Assembly: GCA_011033025.1 (NCBI GenBank)
Contig: WFMF01000063.1
Coordinates: forward strand, 1-64,000
Direction: 5' to 3'
Length of the DNA stretch: 64,000 nucleotides
Source of the DNA: Beroe forskalii
Taxonomy: Eukaryota; Ctenophora; Nuda; Beroida; Beroidae
Below are positions 44,586 to 57,184 of the stretch, one piece after another. A model generated the notes under the pieces. That model was not told the origin of the DNA. It searched no databases and worked only from the letters and a program-made list of their open reading frames with translations. Within the stretch, counting starts at the first letter, position 1, and every line of letters starts with the position of its first letter. The position numbers and the translations under genes are program-made.

Positions 44586-46176
44586 TCAAAGTAGATTTGC
44601 TAGAAGAACAACACATAAGTAGAGGCAAGCTAAAATAGTAACTGGTAAGAACCCTTTCATTACCTTGCCTGGGAAAATAGATCCTTCCTTTGGCCCTGGA
44701 AGTCCGAAGAAATACCGGAACGACCCTGACTTGGTGATCAGATAAGACAAAATGTAAGTAGCGAGTGTTGTGAGCACGAGGGAGACTGGTAGGGTCCTCA
44801 GGAACGGAACCCACATGGTGCCAGATAAGATGGCGATGGAAACCTGGTGATGGATGACGTAGAATGGCATGGCAAGGACCCTGAAAGTACTATGCCAGCT
44901 TTTAGGTTCTGTGAACCTGTCCCGAGCTAGAGCTAGGGAACCTACTATGAACAACCACTGACCCATCCCATCAACAAGGCCTCTAATAATTGCATTCAGT
45001 TGATATTGAGGAATTAAGCTGGCAAAAGCAACTCCTACACAGAGGATTGTGCCGAGGATGAAACAGGTCCAAGCCCACCTCTTGCTCTCTTGTGTAACCT
45101 CCCTCTCCGCAGCTGCTATAGCATAACCCAGTAAATAGACAACCAAGTGAGGGAAAAACGGCTTCCGGGTGAATTCATTTATGCTTTCATCTCCAATCAT
45201 CTCAGAGATGTCATTGAACGGAATCAGATTCTGAAGAGCTTGGACAACTGCCAACAGTATTCCTGGGACTAGTGCCATCCTGAAAGGTCCACCTAAAATC
45301 GATTTCACAGATTGAACGAATTCCTGTGGTGTTGCGGCGGGTTTGAAAAAGGAAGTTGAGGCAGCAGAATACCTTTGTGAAACAATTGAAAGGCTTGACA
45401 GTGCAGCAACCCCTTGTACTTTCACAATACGGCACATGTGGATTGGAGGCTTTATTATGGGCCGGATGGAAGACTCTAAACCAGAAAGTGAACATCTGAG
45501 CATAGATAAAAAGATACAGCAAAAACCACCCCTGTTTAAAAGCTTCAATTGGATTCTTGTAGTCTTCCCTGATCTTTTCCAAGTAGGTCCCCTCAAACCT
45601 AGAAGTAAAGTAGTCTAGAGTGGCAGGGAATTGGCTGAATACCGCCAGAAAAAGGGCTGGCACCAGCAACCGATGAACTCTTTCCTCCCGAAATTGAGTG
45701 CCTGATCTTTTAAAGAGAGCTGAGTAAGCATTCTGGCCGGATAGAAAGAAGAACATGGGCATTATCCATGTATTTATGAAGTAGTAAAAAACAAATGCCA
45801 CGTTACCGAGGGAAGTAATAGTGTATGGATTTTCCATGTCTCTAGAGACAAGCTTGGTTATGTTGGGATATATCTGGAACGTGTTGTTGGTGAGGTAGGG
45901 AGTATAACACTTCACAAGGTGGAATAAGTATACCCCGTAAGTCAGGACTATCATGATGACATCTACGTAGATTTTCCTGCCTGGAGGGCTGACAGTCATT
46001 TCAAGGGTGTTAGTTTCACCAACAAGGAGGGTTGTTTCTTTAGCTTCAGCAGCCTGTTGTACTGGGGTTACAGGGGTTACAGGATCAGTTGGTATTCCTG
46101 TACTTGAGTTAGTTAGTGATCCTTCGCAGTCATTGCTCATCTTGCTCTTCTTGGAGTTAGAGCCTACTTCTTCCAT
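44586..46176 (-). CDS. acyltransferase-3-like multi-pass membrane protein (one frame break)
   Basis: ATG at 46,176; stop TGA at 44,588-44,586. The N-terminal ~70 residues are hydrophilic, then about ten hydrophobic segments follow. Acyltransferase-3 features include a first helix ending in VYLFHLVKCY (His in the active-site region), FFFLSGQNAYSAL, VHRLLVPALF, and GWFLLYLFIYAQMFTFWF in the middle, with a late MPFYVIHHQVSI helix. The family O-acylates sugars or lipids at membranes; animal members include the nose-resistant-to-fluoxetine group. The reading frame shifts by +1 somewhere between about 45,345 and 45,500. A 25-base GT...AG segment there would restore frame, but an assembly indel or a pseudogene lesion is equally possible. 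Substrate cannot be inferred. Confidence 0.75.
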
Positions 46177-49100
46177 TATAAAATCTAGAAATTTGAAGGA
46201 TTATCATTTTTACAGTTATCATTGTAGATAAAATATTTACGAAAAGTCTATATTTTTTTCGTGAAAATAACTTCCAAAAATAATTCATCATTCATTTAAT
46301 CGCCTTCTTATGACCCACAACGAGAACGGAGAATGAAATCCTTTAATGAAATGAGTACTAGCAGGCCGGGTTAGCCTGTAAGGTTTAGGAAGCAAGTTTA
46401 AAACGTTAAATGATACGATTAACTTAAAAATCAGTAAGGTTTCCCTGTCATCTGCGATGTAGATCTCCCATCAGCAGGTGGCAAAGGGAAACGGAGGGGT
46501 TTCAGAAGAAATGAAAATAGAACTGCGTTGGTTAGTTTGAGTCGTGCTAAACCATGGGAGTTTTTTTCTTTTGTTCCAGCGTTCCTCTTTGATTGCAAGT
46601 ACATGTTAATTCCGACAACTGATCCTCATACTGATTCTAAAATTGGACTATTTTTGTTCACATTGATCCAGGCCATGAAATGTCTTTGTAATCTGCTACA
46701 CCTATATATTCGACTCGATTGAATTGTACTCTTTTGTAAACTTAACGGTTTTCTGTGGCAAACCTCTGCCACAGAAAAGAATCCATCTGAAATATCCTCC
46801 GTAATTCAAAAACTTCAGCACAGCATATAACTGTAGTAGCGTCTCAGATCATAATCTGCACGTGCACAAAAATTATTCGCGTGTCAATCTACTTTAAAAA
46901 TTAGACTAGCAGGCCGGTTGGGCCTGTAAATATACAACTCGCTCGGTTGCCGGCGCTGTTACGCATCACCTCGTTCGCAAATGCAATTCAAATTGATTAA
47001 ATACTTTTTACTGCATTAAAAATTCCAATCAGATCAAAATTTAAGAAGCAAAGCACTAAAAGCAGCATCAAACTTTTGAAGTCCCATGTGAAGGAGGCAG
47101 CAATATTGGCAAAAATCTCAATATCGGAGCCTGTAAAATTTAAGTTGCATCAATAGTCAATACATTCCTATAAATCTTCTCCTCAAGATGTTAAGGTGTT
47201 TTGATACAATGGGAAGGCTTATTTATAAATTTATATTTTATAGGTTGATGACAGAGTAGAATTCCGAAAATATTCCCGATGTCAGTTTATTAAAATCAGA
47301 TTTATTTATTAAAAATCAGCTTCTTTCATTTTGTCGCAGAGACTATAATCATCATTAATCAGTATCAGTAGACAGTGCGACTAATAAACAGTGATCCGAT
47401 CATTCAGTTAAGGAAGGCTTATGCTGGTACAATATTTGATGAGCAATAGTTTTGAAGTTGCCTCTGAAAACGCTGGACGTCATTTTCAAACTCCTTATTT
47501 TGCATTCAGCAACTTTCTTGAAGTCTGGTGAACAAAAACTTGTCATGCAAGTTCAAATAAGCTGATCTAGGGACTCTGGTCGACCATAGTTAATTCCACA
47601 GTGCGCATGTAGCTCTATATTCTTTGGGCTTTATGTTTTTAAAGTTTAACAACGACACACAGCGGCAGACTTTTCAAAGCTGTTTACTGTGACATTATTT
47701 ACCGGCAATGCCATCTTATTCTAAATATTCAGTAGATTCACGTAGTTCACATAAAAATGCTTCTATCTCAAACAGTTCGCCAACAGGATGTAAATTATTC
47801 CAGATAATTAAGGATGGTAAATTATTGAATAATTTTCGCCCTCGCGTGATCTAGAAATTTGTTAGATCCCTTTCTTTATCAATTTTTACCAGCTAACCAA
47901 ATAAAAATTCAAGACTTTCTGTTAATTTCAGAAGTAGCACTGCTACACAACAGTTTCAAATCCCATAAAGTCTTTCATCACTAAGCATGCTCTTATCTCT
48001 TTATCACGGTTCCAGACCACTTTAACTCACTTTAAGGGATGAAATTGTTGAGTTTCATCCTATAGCTCTATCCTTACCTTAAATAAATTTATATTCATTT
48101 CAGTGGCCGTGTTTAAAGGTTTAAGCTGTCTGTAATCTGATAAACAATCGTATGTACCACATTTTGGATTTAAATACTTAAATATATAAGACAAATAGTA
48201 TTCTAATTTAGGAGCTGCATAATAATAAGATCGTGCGAATTTAATATTTCGGTTGATTCTCCATATTTTACAATTAAAGAATAAATATAAGCATTCGTCT
48301 AAATAGGATTTAGTTAGTTTAAGTTGGTTTTGTGCCAAACAAGATGCATGGACCATAGGGAAAGTTAGTTTGGTTAATACACGTGAGGCTGCTGGTTCAG
48401 TCTCAAATTCAAGAAGTCAGGCCCTGGCGATAACCCTGACTTTTGGGGTTATATTAAAACAGAAGAAATAAGTAAATAACAATCTTACATTTTCTGGAAT
48501 TGGGTGAAAAGGAATGTTAGCTCTTATCAGATAAAGTACTTCATTTTATCCTTTAAAACTAGCATTTGACCAAGGGAAAAAAGACCTTATTCAATTCACA
48601 GATAGTTTATGTAACGGATAATTTTATGTGAATATGTAGCAATCTTGCCGGACACTGGAACATATTATGCAGTATATTGCTATAGTAACTATAAAACAAC
48701 ATTCATATATTCAAAATATTCTCATAATGCATTCTCTTTGAGAACACCCACGGATGTTTATAGATATAAGATGTTTATGGTTCATATTATTGAACTGTAC
48801 CATACAACAATTCTTGTTGTTGAATCTTGAGCGTGGGGCTATTTCATGCAATTGTCCAGTCTTCAACAGTTCGCTATTTAAGAGACAACCCTTGTAAAGC
48901 ATTTATATAATGAAGCTTGGCATTGCGAGGGACCAATGAAATCTGTTGCCGGCCGGACCATTTGCAACTATCAAATTGTTTGTTAATCGTTTCTGTAAGC
49001 TATTTAAGTTGAAATAGCAATTCGCGTCACAAAATTCTCTTGGTTGCTAAAACAGCGATTGCCATACGCGTAAAATGTTATGTTGATCGCGCAAAAAGAG

Positions 49101-50020
49101 CGCGCGCAATTATTTAATTAGGTTAATTAATCTCATTTCATGGGAACTACTAAGCAAGCCATGGCAGCACGCATAACAATGAAAGAGTAATTAATTTATC
49201 TCGATTAATTGCATGTGTTTCCAGGAGATGGGTGTTTCATCAGCAAAATTAAACGTGTGTGGTTTTCAATTTTAAAATTTGAGAAGCGCTGTCAATCCGT
49301 GGAAGCTTGGACTGAGATAAGAGATTTGAAAATAATCACTGCTCAATTATCTAAGATTAAATCAACCCATATACACGATTCTTATGAGGACTGTTTCCAT
49401 GCTTTGCCATCATTTCTTGAAAGATTCAATACGGTGTATTCTTTAATATTGTAAGCATTTATATACCTGATAAGAACTTTATTTACGTCTCGTTAATGGA
49501 CCAATGGTGTTAGTAATCTAACCTTTCCCCTCCAGATTGACGTGTCGAGGTTCTCCTCTCTATTGTATTTGTAAAAGGCATGTGCCAGGCTTTTGTTCTG
49601 TTAGCCAATGAGTCAATGGACATGCTTTTGTGAAGTATAATCTACTTCATTGTTTCTCAATTAACATCTTATTGCTCAACTACACTTCCATTGAGATTTC
49701 TGATTTAAGGTAATTTGTAAGGTTGATTTTCTGAGATTACTCACGCTTTGAAGTCGCACTTTGTATCGCGTATTTGAGACGTTATTTTCTGGTTGAAATT
49801 ATACACAGAGATGGTTTCCAGGCGAAATTTGGTTAATGAGGTTAGATCCGTATTATTTCAAGCCAAAATTGATTTAAATCATTGCTGGATTAATGGAATT
49901 TGGGGAGTACATGAAAGCCTCGTGGGTAACAAAAGAGTTCTGAGTCGTATTGGGGGATGATCGGGAAGTTCGCAGAATTCTGTTTATTTTTTACCCCTCC
50001 CGCTTTTCACTGTTGATTTA
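46177..50020. other. 3.8-kb non-coding spacer
   Basis: AT-rich. AGCAGGCCGG...GCCTGTAA words occur at 46,360 and 46,910, a short dispersed hairpin. A frame at 49,209-49,454 lacks an ATG and domain features. I see no exon. Confidence 0.4.
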
Positions 50021-50038
50021 TACAAATTCAAATTTGAG

Positions 50039-51016
50039 TTGAGAGATGCCAATGCTTCAGAATCGGACACTGGCACCTACGTTCAAGCACTTATGCCCAT
50101 AGCAACTCGAATCGGAACAGAAATCTTTATATTCATCGTTGCTGTAATGATGATATCTGTGGGCACCGACGATTTCAAAAACTGTCCCGTCAATTCTAGC
50201 CTCCCACTGTATTTGGTAAGTAAAATTTGGTCAATTCAATCATGTCACTATTTGGCGAGTTATGGTGATGAGATGCATTCCCGCAACTTTGAATGAATAA
50301 GATCGTTCTCATCGTTTACTTATATTCCATGTTTTAAACTCGATTCCAGGTCATAAAAGTTTCGTGAATCGCATGATATGATTATATCCCAAATCATCTT
50401 CAGTTTAAATGCCATTTCAGATCATCACGGGTGTCATGTACCTACTGTGGCTCTTTGGAGATGAGCTGTGTAACATCATATGTGACAACGCTTGTGCCAA
50501 GGCCTGTTACTCCTTCGCAAACGTCGTCCTCAATGTAGCGCTCTACATTGCTGGTAAGTGAAATGATTTAGTTGTATGAGCAGTCGTTCGGCGCATAGAA
50601 AATGCAGCTTGGCGCGCACTTCGGGCGACTGGTGATCGACCAATACCAAGCATATCCTAAATTTACTGGATATCGACCCACGCCATTAGCACAACAATTT
50701 GTATTGCTTTGATGTTTCCCTAATACCATTTTCAATCGTAATCAATGCAACTCTGTAAACCTCAACTCAACATTCCCTCTCAGGCACTGTTTGGGTTTAC
50801 CAGTTGTGGGGTTCAGTTGAAACCATTGACCCTACCGATGCTGAGAATTACTGCAGCTCGAGTGTCTACTGGATTTCCTTTGCTAACATCACCATCATTA
50901 CGGTGATCCTGTTGATTGAGCTATTCGGGCTGGTGCTCTGTGGCTTACTTATCTGCTGCTGGAGGTGCTGCTGTAAAGGAGCAGGGGACGAATCTACTCC
51001 CCTACGATCTGCCTAG
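50039..51016 (+). CDS. TMEM272-like four-helix membrane protein, 3' exons
   Basis: Three exons: up to 50215 (donor GTAAGT), 50421-50553 (acceptor TTTCAG) and 50784-51016 (acceptor CTCAG; TAG stop). Helices are at IFIFIVAVMMISVG, IITGVMYLLWLFGD, YSFANVVLNVALYIAG and ITIITVILLIELFGLVL, with the conserved FKNCPVNSSLPLYL loop before helix 2 typical of the family. The tail is cysteine-rich (ICCWRCCCKG) and may be palmitoylated. The true start is unclear: the frame is open upstream of 50,039 and either an upstream exon or Met at 50,090 (MPIATRIG) could begin it. Molecular function of the family is unknown to me. It is convergent with the gene at 51.6 kb. Confidence 0.72.
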
Positions 51017-51623
51017 TTTCTAGGATTTTCATAGGGATTGAATATTAACTTTTTATCTTCCTTTTACAAAACGCTTTGTACTTTCAAAACGTTTTAAATG
51101 TGTTATTTTTCACTGTTTTATTTGATATTTCGCCTTGTTTGGATGATCAACCTAAAAATTTCATATCATATAAAAGAAAAAAATTGTTTTCATCGTTTAG
51201 ATATGCTACTGTGGTAATGGCGTTTTCAGAATTTCCCCCTTTTTAAATGAATGTTAGCCATTGATTGACTGTAACTTGTTATTCTCATTGATGAAGAGTT
51301 AATTTCATTTCCTTTTGTCGATAATACCGATGGGATGGCAATTTTCAAAACGAGGCAAGCTTTTTCTGACAAGTGACAATGATAAAATATAGAGCCCATT
51401 TTAAGATAATTGATGAAATTGCTTTTCCACTATTGAATTTGAAGAGTATCTTAAATCTTAATTGTGTCCAATGAAACAAAAAAATTGTTTTATCTCTATA
51501 TGTCATATTTTACTGAAAGAAACAACGCAGAAACTCTGTCAATTCCTCATAGAAATCGTCTAAAATCTTTAAATCGGTCGGACTAAAAGTTCTAATTGTA
51601 GATAGTGTGGAGTTAATGCTTCG
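51017..51623. other. convergent 3' UTR spacer
   Basis: AT-rich sequence between two convergent genes. No exon seen. Confidence 0.4.
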
Positions 51624-52007
51624 TTAGTCATTCCCATTGGCCTGATCCTGGACACTATTGCCATCATCAACACCGAAAATGTAACGTTCGAAGTCGATCC
51701 CAAAGAGATGTTTCTTGTCTTTTCGCACCTTTCCAACTTGTAAGTCTTGCCCGTTTTCGTCATAAGCATATCCATTATCAAGCCCATTCTCTATGTCTGC
51801 AAGCTTGTTCCGTTCCTTGGTATTAGATCGGGCTTCTTTCCAGAATATTCCTATTGGGTCGTCTCTCGCTTCAACTTCATCGTTTTTCCAAAAAATCCCC
51901 AGGGGATCGTTGCCTGATTCTTTTCTTTCTGGGATATTCTTTGTGTAGGAAATCAGCGCTAGGATTATTACCAACAACGTAACTATGGAGAATTGAATGG
52001 TTGCCAT
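51624..52007 (-). CDS. secreted peptide precursor with two GIFWK repeats
   Basis: Single exon, 127 residues from ATG 52,007. Residues 1-22 form a signal peptide (TLLVIILALIS). Two near-identical units, DPLGIFWK at 34-41 and DPIGIFWK at 50-57, are separated by an acidic spacer; residues 100-112 (HLFGIDFERYIFG) may be a third degenerate unit. Spacers are rich in Asp, Glu, Lys and Arg, and RK, KK and KER sites could serve processing. This layout (signal peptide, short repeated aromatic peptide, charged spacers) is that of neuropeptide or peptide-hormone precursors, but there is no Gly amidation donor directly after the repeats. Family not recognised. Confidence 0.6.
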   Translation of the reverse strand: MATIQFSIVTLLVIILALISYTKNIPERKESGNDPLGIFWKNDEVEARDDPIGIFWKEARSNTKERNKLADIENGLDNGYAYDENGQDLQVGKVRKDKKHLFGIDFERYIFGVDDGNSVQDQANGND

Positions 52008-52912
52008 GATTCGATCTGTTTGAGGTTATGAGGCACGATCTTTTTCAGGGGAAGAAACATTCTCAAATACTGTGGAAGAAAGAAATTATATTGATTTCAG
52101 TGATATAATAAGCCGCTTTTGTTTTATAACTTAAGTTGCACGTGCAATAATACGGTTTCCATGGCAACGAGCAAGGCACATAAAACTAAATCTAAACTTA
52201 CTGCTTGATTAAAATTCATTATTTCGCCAAATTTTGGGACACCTTGACCCGTATATTGTGTTCACTTGAATTTGCGCCCACGGATAACTGACAACGACCC
52301 TCGAAATATGTGCTTTAACTTATATTAAGTTTGAGAAAATAAGGATATGATTCGTTGGAACTTTGAAATGGTCACCATGACATTGACACAAGAATCCAAT
52401 ATTTACATCTTAACTACAGCAGATAAAATTCCCTAAAAACCAAAAGTATTTAAGAACTAAGAATAACTACTGTGGTATCTCAACCTATCCATGCGCGGCA
52501 CTAACTTTCATCTTCTTTTAATCTTTTATCACAATCATTATCAGTATCCCAAAACGCAATCGCGCAACAAGTATTTAGATTTTAAGTTTGCCGAAAGTCT
52601 TGAAGTTGATGCTTAACTCGTGATGCTATTAATATATCTATTGAATAGGTTGAGAGACCACTGCAACTGTAAAACAGATGGTCGTGCCACTGACAAGTCA
52701 TACTGACAAGAGGAAGTCATAACTCATAGTCACCATGACCAAACCAATACGTAATTAATAAAAAAATACTGTCTGGCAATACTGAATTATAGGTATCCAG
52801 TTTTACGTCCATAATATTCAAATTCCATTACGTCATCACCAAACAGGTAACATAAAAAACATCTGAACAGGGACGCCTAGCAGGGGGTCGGTCTATATCT
52901 GTAAAGTGTAAC
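52008..52912. other. spacer upstream of the peptide precursor
   Basis: AT-rich with no exon that I can support; it holds the precursor's promoter side and the 3' end of the next gene. Confidence 0.35.
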
Positions 52913-55103
52913 CTAGAGCTGCGGTCTTATTCTGCTGTAAATACCAAACCCTGACGAGGGTCGAGTCCTCGGGTCGGAGTAAGTCCTGGGGTCTCGTCTG
53001 TAGGTCCCGGTTACCCTCGGATCTCTCGGATTGTTTGTAGCACCATCCCTCGCCTGGTACCCCTGGTGATTGTTTGTAGCACCACCCCTCGCCTGGTACC
53101 CCTGAGGGAAATGACCTCCCCTCGCGCGGGCCACCCGAGGGCGTCTCTGAGAGGAGGAGGAGGAGGGAAATGCCTCCTCCTGTGCCTGGTAACCCTCTAC
53201 CATCCGATCAGGAGCCTGGTGGTTACCACGTGCCTGGTGGTTACCATGCACCTGGTCGTTACCATGCGCCTGGCGGTCTGTATGCTGCAGGTAAGGGTCC
53301 ACGTACCCATCTCGGAAGGGCTGACCCTCTTTCCTATGAGACTGAGAGTTTGAATTAGGTCCACCAAAGCTGCGATCATTTACATTACTGGAGCCCCTTG
53401 AACCGCGATTCTTTGATTTCCTACTCCTGTTGTTTTGAGAATTACTGAAGGGTATGAAAGGGGCATCGCGGTGTTTGGGAGGGTGTGGTCCCGAAACCTT
53501 TCTCCTCTTGCCGCTACTTGAGCTGGACTGGTTGGAGTCGGAGTGGAGGGATAGGGAGTTAAGATTCCGGCTGGCTGAAGAGAAGGTGTCTTCCTCTTCT
53601 TCAGGGTCAATCAGGATCACCTCAGCTTCTGCTTCAGGGGGCTCAATTATCTGAAAAGATGACGACTGTCGGTTACGATCATTTCATAAATTGAAATTCA
53701 CTAAAAAATTCGCATTCTCATTCTCAATGGACAGAATGAATCATGATTTACTATCAAGTATCAAAATTCTTGGAATGTCACGAGTGTCTCCACCCACAAA
53801 TATTCACCTGAATTTCCTCCTTTTCCTCCTCCTCCATCTCCTCCTCTGGATACACAATGTCTCCGAACCTCCTCTCCTCCTCCTTCCAGACAGTTAGTCG
53901 CCTGTTAGCCCCACTCCCCCGACTCTTATGCATCAGCCCGTACTTCTTGGCCAGCTGATGGATGAGTTTCCTCTCCAAATTGTCCAGTTCGTTGGAAAAC
54001 TCCAGCTTCTGCAGTTCGGAGTTCCTCATGAAGGCCAGCAGTTGTTCCTGTACGTTCTGCCTACAGATGCTGAACTCAGAGTTCCGCGATCCCAGTCCGC
54101 CTCTGTTGACCTGTCCGGACGTTCCCACGGGGTCCAGCCGTCCCTGTCCGTCCTTCCCCAGCCCTGTGTCCTCCGTCCAACCCATGGCTTTGAGGAGCTT
54201 GCAACCCACGTTATCGTCCGTTATCTTGTGGGCTGAGTGAGTCCCTCCGTCCCCTCCCACAAGCGTGTCCTTGGACACGTGACTAACAGCGTCCTCGTCT
54301 ATTAAACACCAGGTGACGGTCTGCAATCAGTACTCCTTTCTTCTTCAGGTACTTCACTGAATTCTCCGCACACGCATGTTTTGCTTCCTTCAGAGTACCT
54401 GCACTACCATCGGATATATGGATATCGTTGATGTACAGGGACACGGTGTTGGTGGTTTTATCCTCCCTGAACTCGAGTGGGACTCGAGAGGACTGAGCTG
54501 AGTTGGAGAGATGACACACAGCGTTAATGTCGTATTCGTAGACCGTAAGACGGAATGATTCCAGGTGTTTGATGTTGAGGTGAGGGTTGACAAGGGTAGC
54601 ATCGTACATAGCTTCATCGTCCGCTTGTTGGACTTCTGCCAGCTTCTCCTCGAATTTGTGGTTCTTCGGTGGAGGTTCCCAATCCTTGATCTCGTGCAGG
54701 ACCTTGGTAGGGTATGAACAGCCTGAAAATATATATTTTTAACTTTGAGATTCTTCACATTTTTGACATTTATAGAGTGCACAAAATCACTGAGGTCTGA
54801 GAGGCTACAATATTAAATCAGTTTCGGCCGAAACAAGGTCTTCAATGACAGAATACTTGAAATTAGAATTCATCAGAAAACTTTTAGAATTAACATCTTC
54901 CATTCTTCCCACCATCAAGGCACTCCCAGCACGACACAGAGGCACTCTCACTCACCCAAGAAGTGGACGTTGCTCCAAACATTAGCTAGAGCGGTCGCGC
55001 GCAGCACCCCCAACACTGCTGAGTACTTGGTGATCTTCTCCACCCGACACTGGAACTCGAACCTGCTCTCCCAGGGGAACTCCACCAGTTCACTGGCTGA
55101 CAT
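52913..55103 (-). CDS. NKRF: NKRF-like RNA-binding protein: XTBD, dsRBD-like, G-patch, R3H
   Basis: Exons on the minus strand: 55103 (or further upstream)-54956 (donor GTGAGT), 54722-53808 (acceptor TTTTCAG; donor GTGAAT) and 53650-52913. Exon 1 into 2 encodes an XRN2-binding (XTBD) domain, with PWESRFEFQC, ANVWSNVHFLG and CSYP. Then a dsRBD-like fold (CHLSNSAQSSRVPLEFRED ... EAKHACAENSVKYL), a G-patch (KLLKAMGWTEDTGLGKDGQG) and R3H with an intact RxxxH (ERKLIHQLAKKYGLMHKSRG), the same order as vertebrate NKRF. The tail adds a low-complexity Ser/Arg/Gly/Asn/Gln region with GYQAR repeats. NKRF works with XRN2 and DHX15 in pre-rRNA processing; this role is inferred. A +1 frame break lies at about 54,300 between dsRBD and G-patch; 19 bases (GT...AG) would bridge it, or it is an assembly indel. 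Confidence 0.82.
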
Positions 55104-55164
55104 GTCCCACGGGGGAGGGGAAGGGAGCAGTTCAATGGGAGGGGAACATGTCCTTAGATAAACA

Positions 55165-55790
55165 TTGGGGAGTGAGGAAGGGAGTGGGATCGTGGGGGAT
55201 TGAAGAAGGAGAATAGGTGTGGGAACATTGGGGAGTGAGGAAGGGGAGAGGGAGTGGGAACATTGGGGGGAGGAAGGGGAATGGGAATGGGAGTGGGAAC
55301 ATGGGGGAGTGAGGAAGTTGAGTGGGAGTGGAAACATGGGGGAGTGAGGAAGTTGAATGGGAGGGGGAACATGGGGGGGGGGGGAGGAAGGGGAATGGGA
55401 GTGGGAACATTGGGGAGTGAGGAAGAGGGAATAGGAGTGGGAAGGGGACCTGGTCCCTGAATGGGAACATGGGGGAGTGAGGAAGGGGAGTGGGAACATG
55501 GGGGAGTGAGGAAGGGGAATGGGAGTGTGATTGGGAACATGTGGGAGTGAGGAAGGGGAATAAGAGTTGGAAGAGTGGAGAAGATGAATAGGAGTGGGAG
55601 CATGGGAGGTGAGGAAGGGGACCTGAAGTGGGAACATAGGAGATTGGGGAGCATTGAGAAGGAAATGTGGGAATATTGGGTAGGAATAAAAGTGGGGGAG
55701 TGAGGAATAGGAGTGGGAACCAGGAAGTGGGAGGAGTGGGGCTAGAAGTAGAAGTAGGAAGAGTGGGACTAGGAAGTGGGAAGAACTAGA
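55165..55790 (+). repeat. G-rich minisatellite upstream of the XTBD exon
   Basis: Units of about 30-36 bases built from GGGAACATGGGGGAGTGAGG and AAGGGGAATGGGAGT repeat some 15 times. In gene orientation it is pyrimidine-rich and runs up to the possible acceptor ATCTAAG before the XTBD exon. Many runs of three to nine G could form quadruplexes. The proline-rich frames on the minus strand are repeat artefacts. Confidence 0.8.
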
Positions 55791-56545
55791 GAATGATAAA
55801 ATCATAACGAATCGACATCTGGAAATAAATCAATGAAGACGACTGGAAATAATTCAATGGAATCATGATCTTTAAAAAATCTGAAAGAAGATTTGTAGAA
55901 GGTACTCACTTTTCAAACATTAAAGTAAATAAAACCAATAATCAATCAAACTAAAAAATTTCATAGAACAATAGGTATAGAGAAATAGGTGGTCAACTCA
56001 AAAATCATGCGATTAACATTAACAAAACTATTACAAATGAAACCACTTGAAATATACCTTTTAATCAGAGCATTTAAATTGATCTGACAATACATGGACG
56101 GGCATATTTTGATATTATGAAAAATAGCATGGTCGCATTAAGTCGACGGAAATTTGGAAATAATTTCATTTGGAATTTTTAATAATAATATTGCAACAAG
56201 GTGAAACATTATTTGTGTCGAGGTTATTAAATGATATTTTTATTTGGGGGCAAAGGGCCCCAGCGACCATGTTATGTCTCCGACCAATTAATGCCCCTTA
56301 AGATACATTATACTATTCTAGTACATAAAGAGGAAATAAATTAAATAGACAATGCAATAGCAATTCATACGAACAATGAACATTGTGATGATGTAGGGGA
56401 ATTAAGTTTGCTGAAGGGGAGGATAAAAAATTGTAAATTTTTGCCAAACACATACACATAGTAAAAACATATCGTAAAAACATATCGTAAAATATATCGT
56501 AAAAACATCTAGTCATAATTGTTAAAAGTTAGCATTTGATAAATT
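55791..56545. other. non-coding spacer
   Basis: AT-rich, with repeated CATATCGTAAAA words at 56,465-56,510. No exon seen; a first exon of the NKRF-like gene could hide here. Confidence 0.35.
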
Positions 56546-56800
56546 ATGCCTTACATCTTCAATAGATGGGTGAATCACACAATAAGTCATAAATATAATA
56601 TTAAATTAAACCATTCAAACATTGACCAGGCTCCAAAAGGTTTAAAAACTGGGAAGTCCCCAGGCTATTTTATAAACGAATTCTTGAAAAACGCAAGAAC
56701 TGTTAAAAATCTAAAAGAATTCTTAGAACAAATTAAAGATCCAAACTCGTTGCTTCCTTGTGACAAAAAACGCTTAATCAGTGCTATATCTGAACTCTGA
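56546..56800 (+). CDS. 84-residue hypothetical open frame
   Basis: Starts at ATG 56,546 and ends TGA. Predicted as mostly helical and basic (NEFLKNARTVKNLKEFLEQI, PCDKKRLISAISEL). It is on the strand opposite its neighbours, has no obvious splice sites and no family I recognise. It may be an AT-rich chance frame. Confidence 0.25.
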   Translation: MPYIFNRWVNHTISHKYNIKLNHSNIDQAPKGLKTGKSPGYFINEFLKNARTVKNLKEFLEQIKDPNSLLPCDKKRLISAISEL

Positions 56801-57184
56801 AATTAAAACAGGAACTTACAAATTTAAAAACATTATAAAAACGTAACAAAAATTATATTACAAATGGGAATAATTTACCAGTTACCTCGCAATTTGCGTG
56901 TTATTTGTTAATAATGTAATCTTATCAGTTTTATTCTGAAATTTCAGAGGGTAATTTGCGAAATAATCCTATATACGTAAGACACGCCCTGTATAAAACT
57001 CATTAACCCATGTGTTTTTAAATGCATCGATCGATGAAGGAATTGATAATGGTATTGATAAATACGCGCATTTCACAGTGCCCGAAATATAATTAACGTC
57101 CCATAATTGATAAAACTTGTCGTATTTTACGCCTTTTCATCGATCGATCCATGAACACACATATGTGTAACCAACACCTTCAAA
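56801..57184. other. 3' spacer of the dsRBD/R3H-like gene
   Basis: AT-rich; CATCGATCGATG palindromic words at 57,024 and 57,136. No exon. Confidence 0.35.

Noticed and set aside
49209..49454. 81-codon frame in the 46-50 kb spacer
   Set aside because: No ATG start, no domain, no paired splice sites; composition fits chance.
53066..53353. Plus-strand frame over the last NKRF-like exon
   Set aside because: Antisense shadow of the low-complexity GYQAR repeat region.
54948..55805. 285-codon proline/serine/histidine-rich frame
   Set aside because: It is a translation of the G-rich minisatellite; only the last ~50 codons (the XTBD exon) are real.
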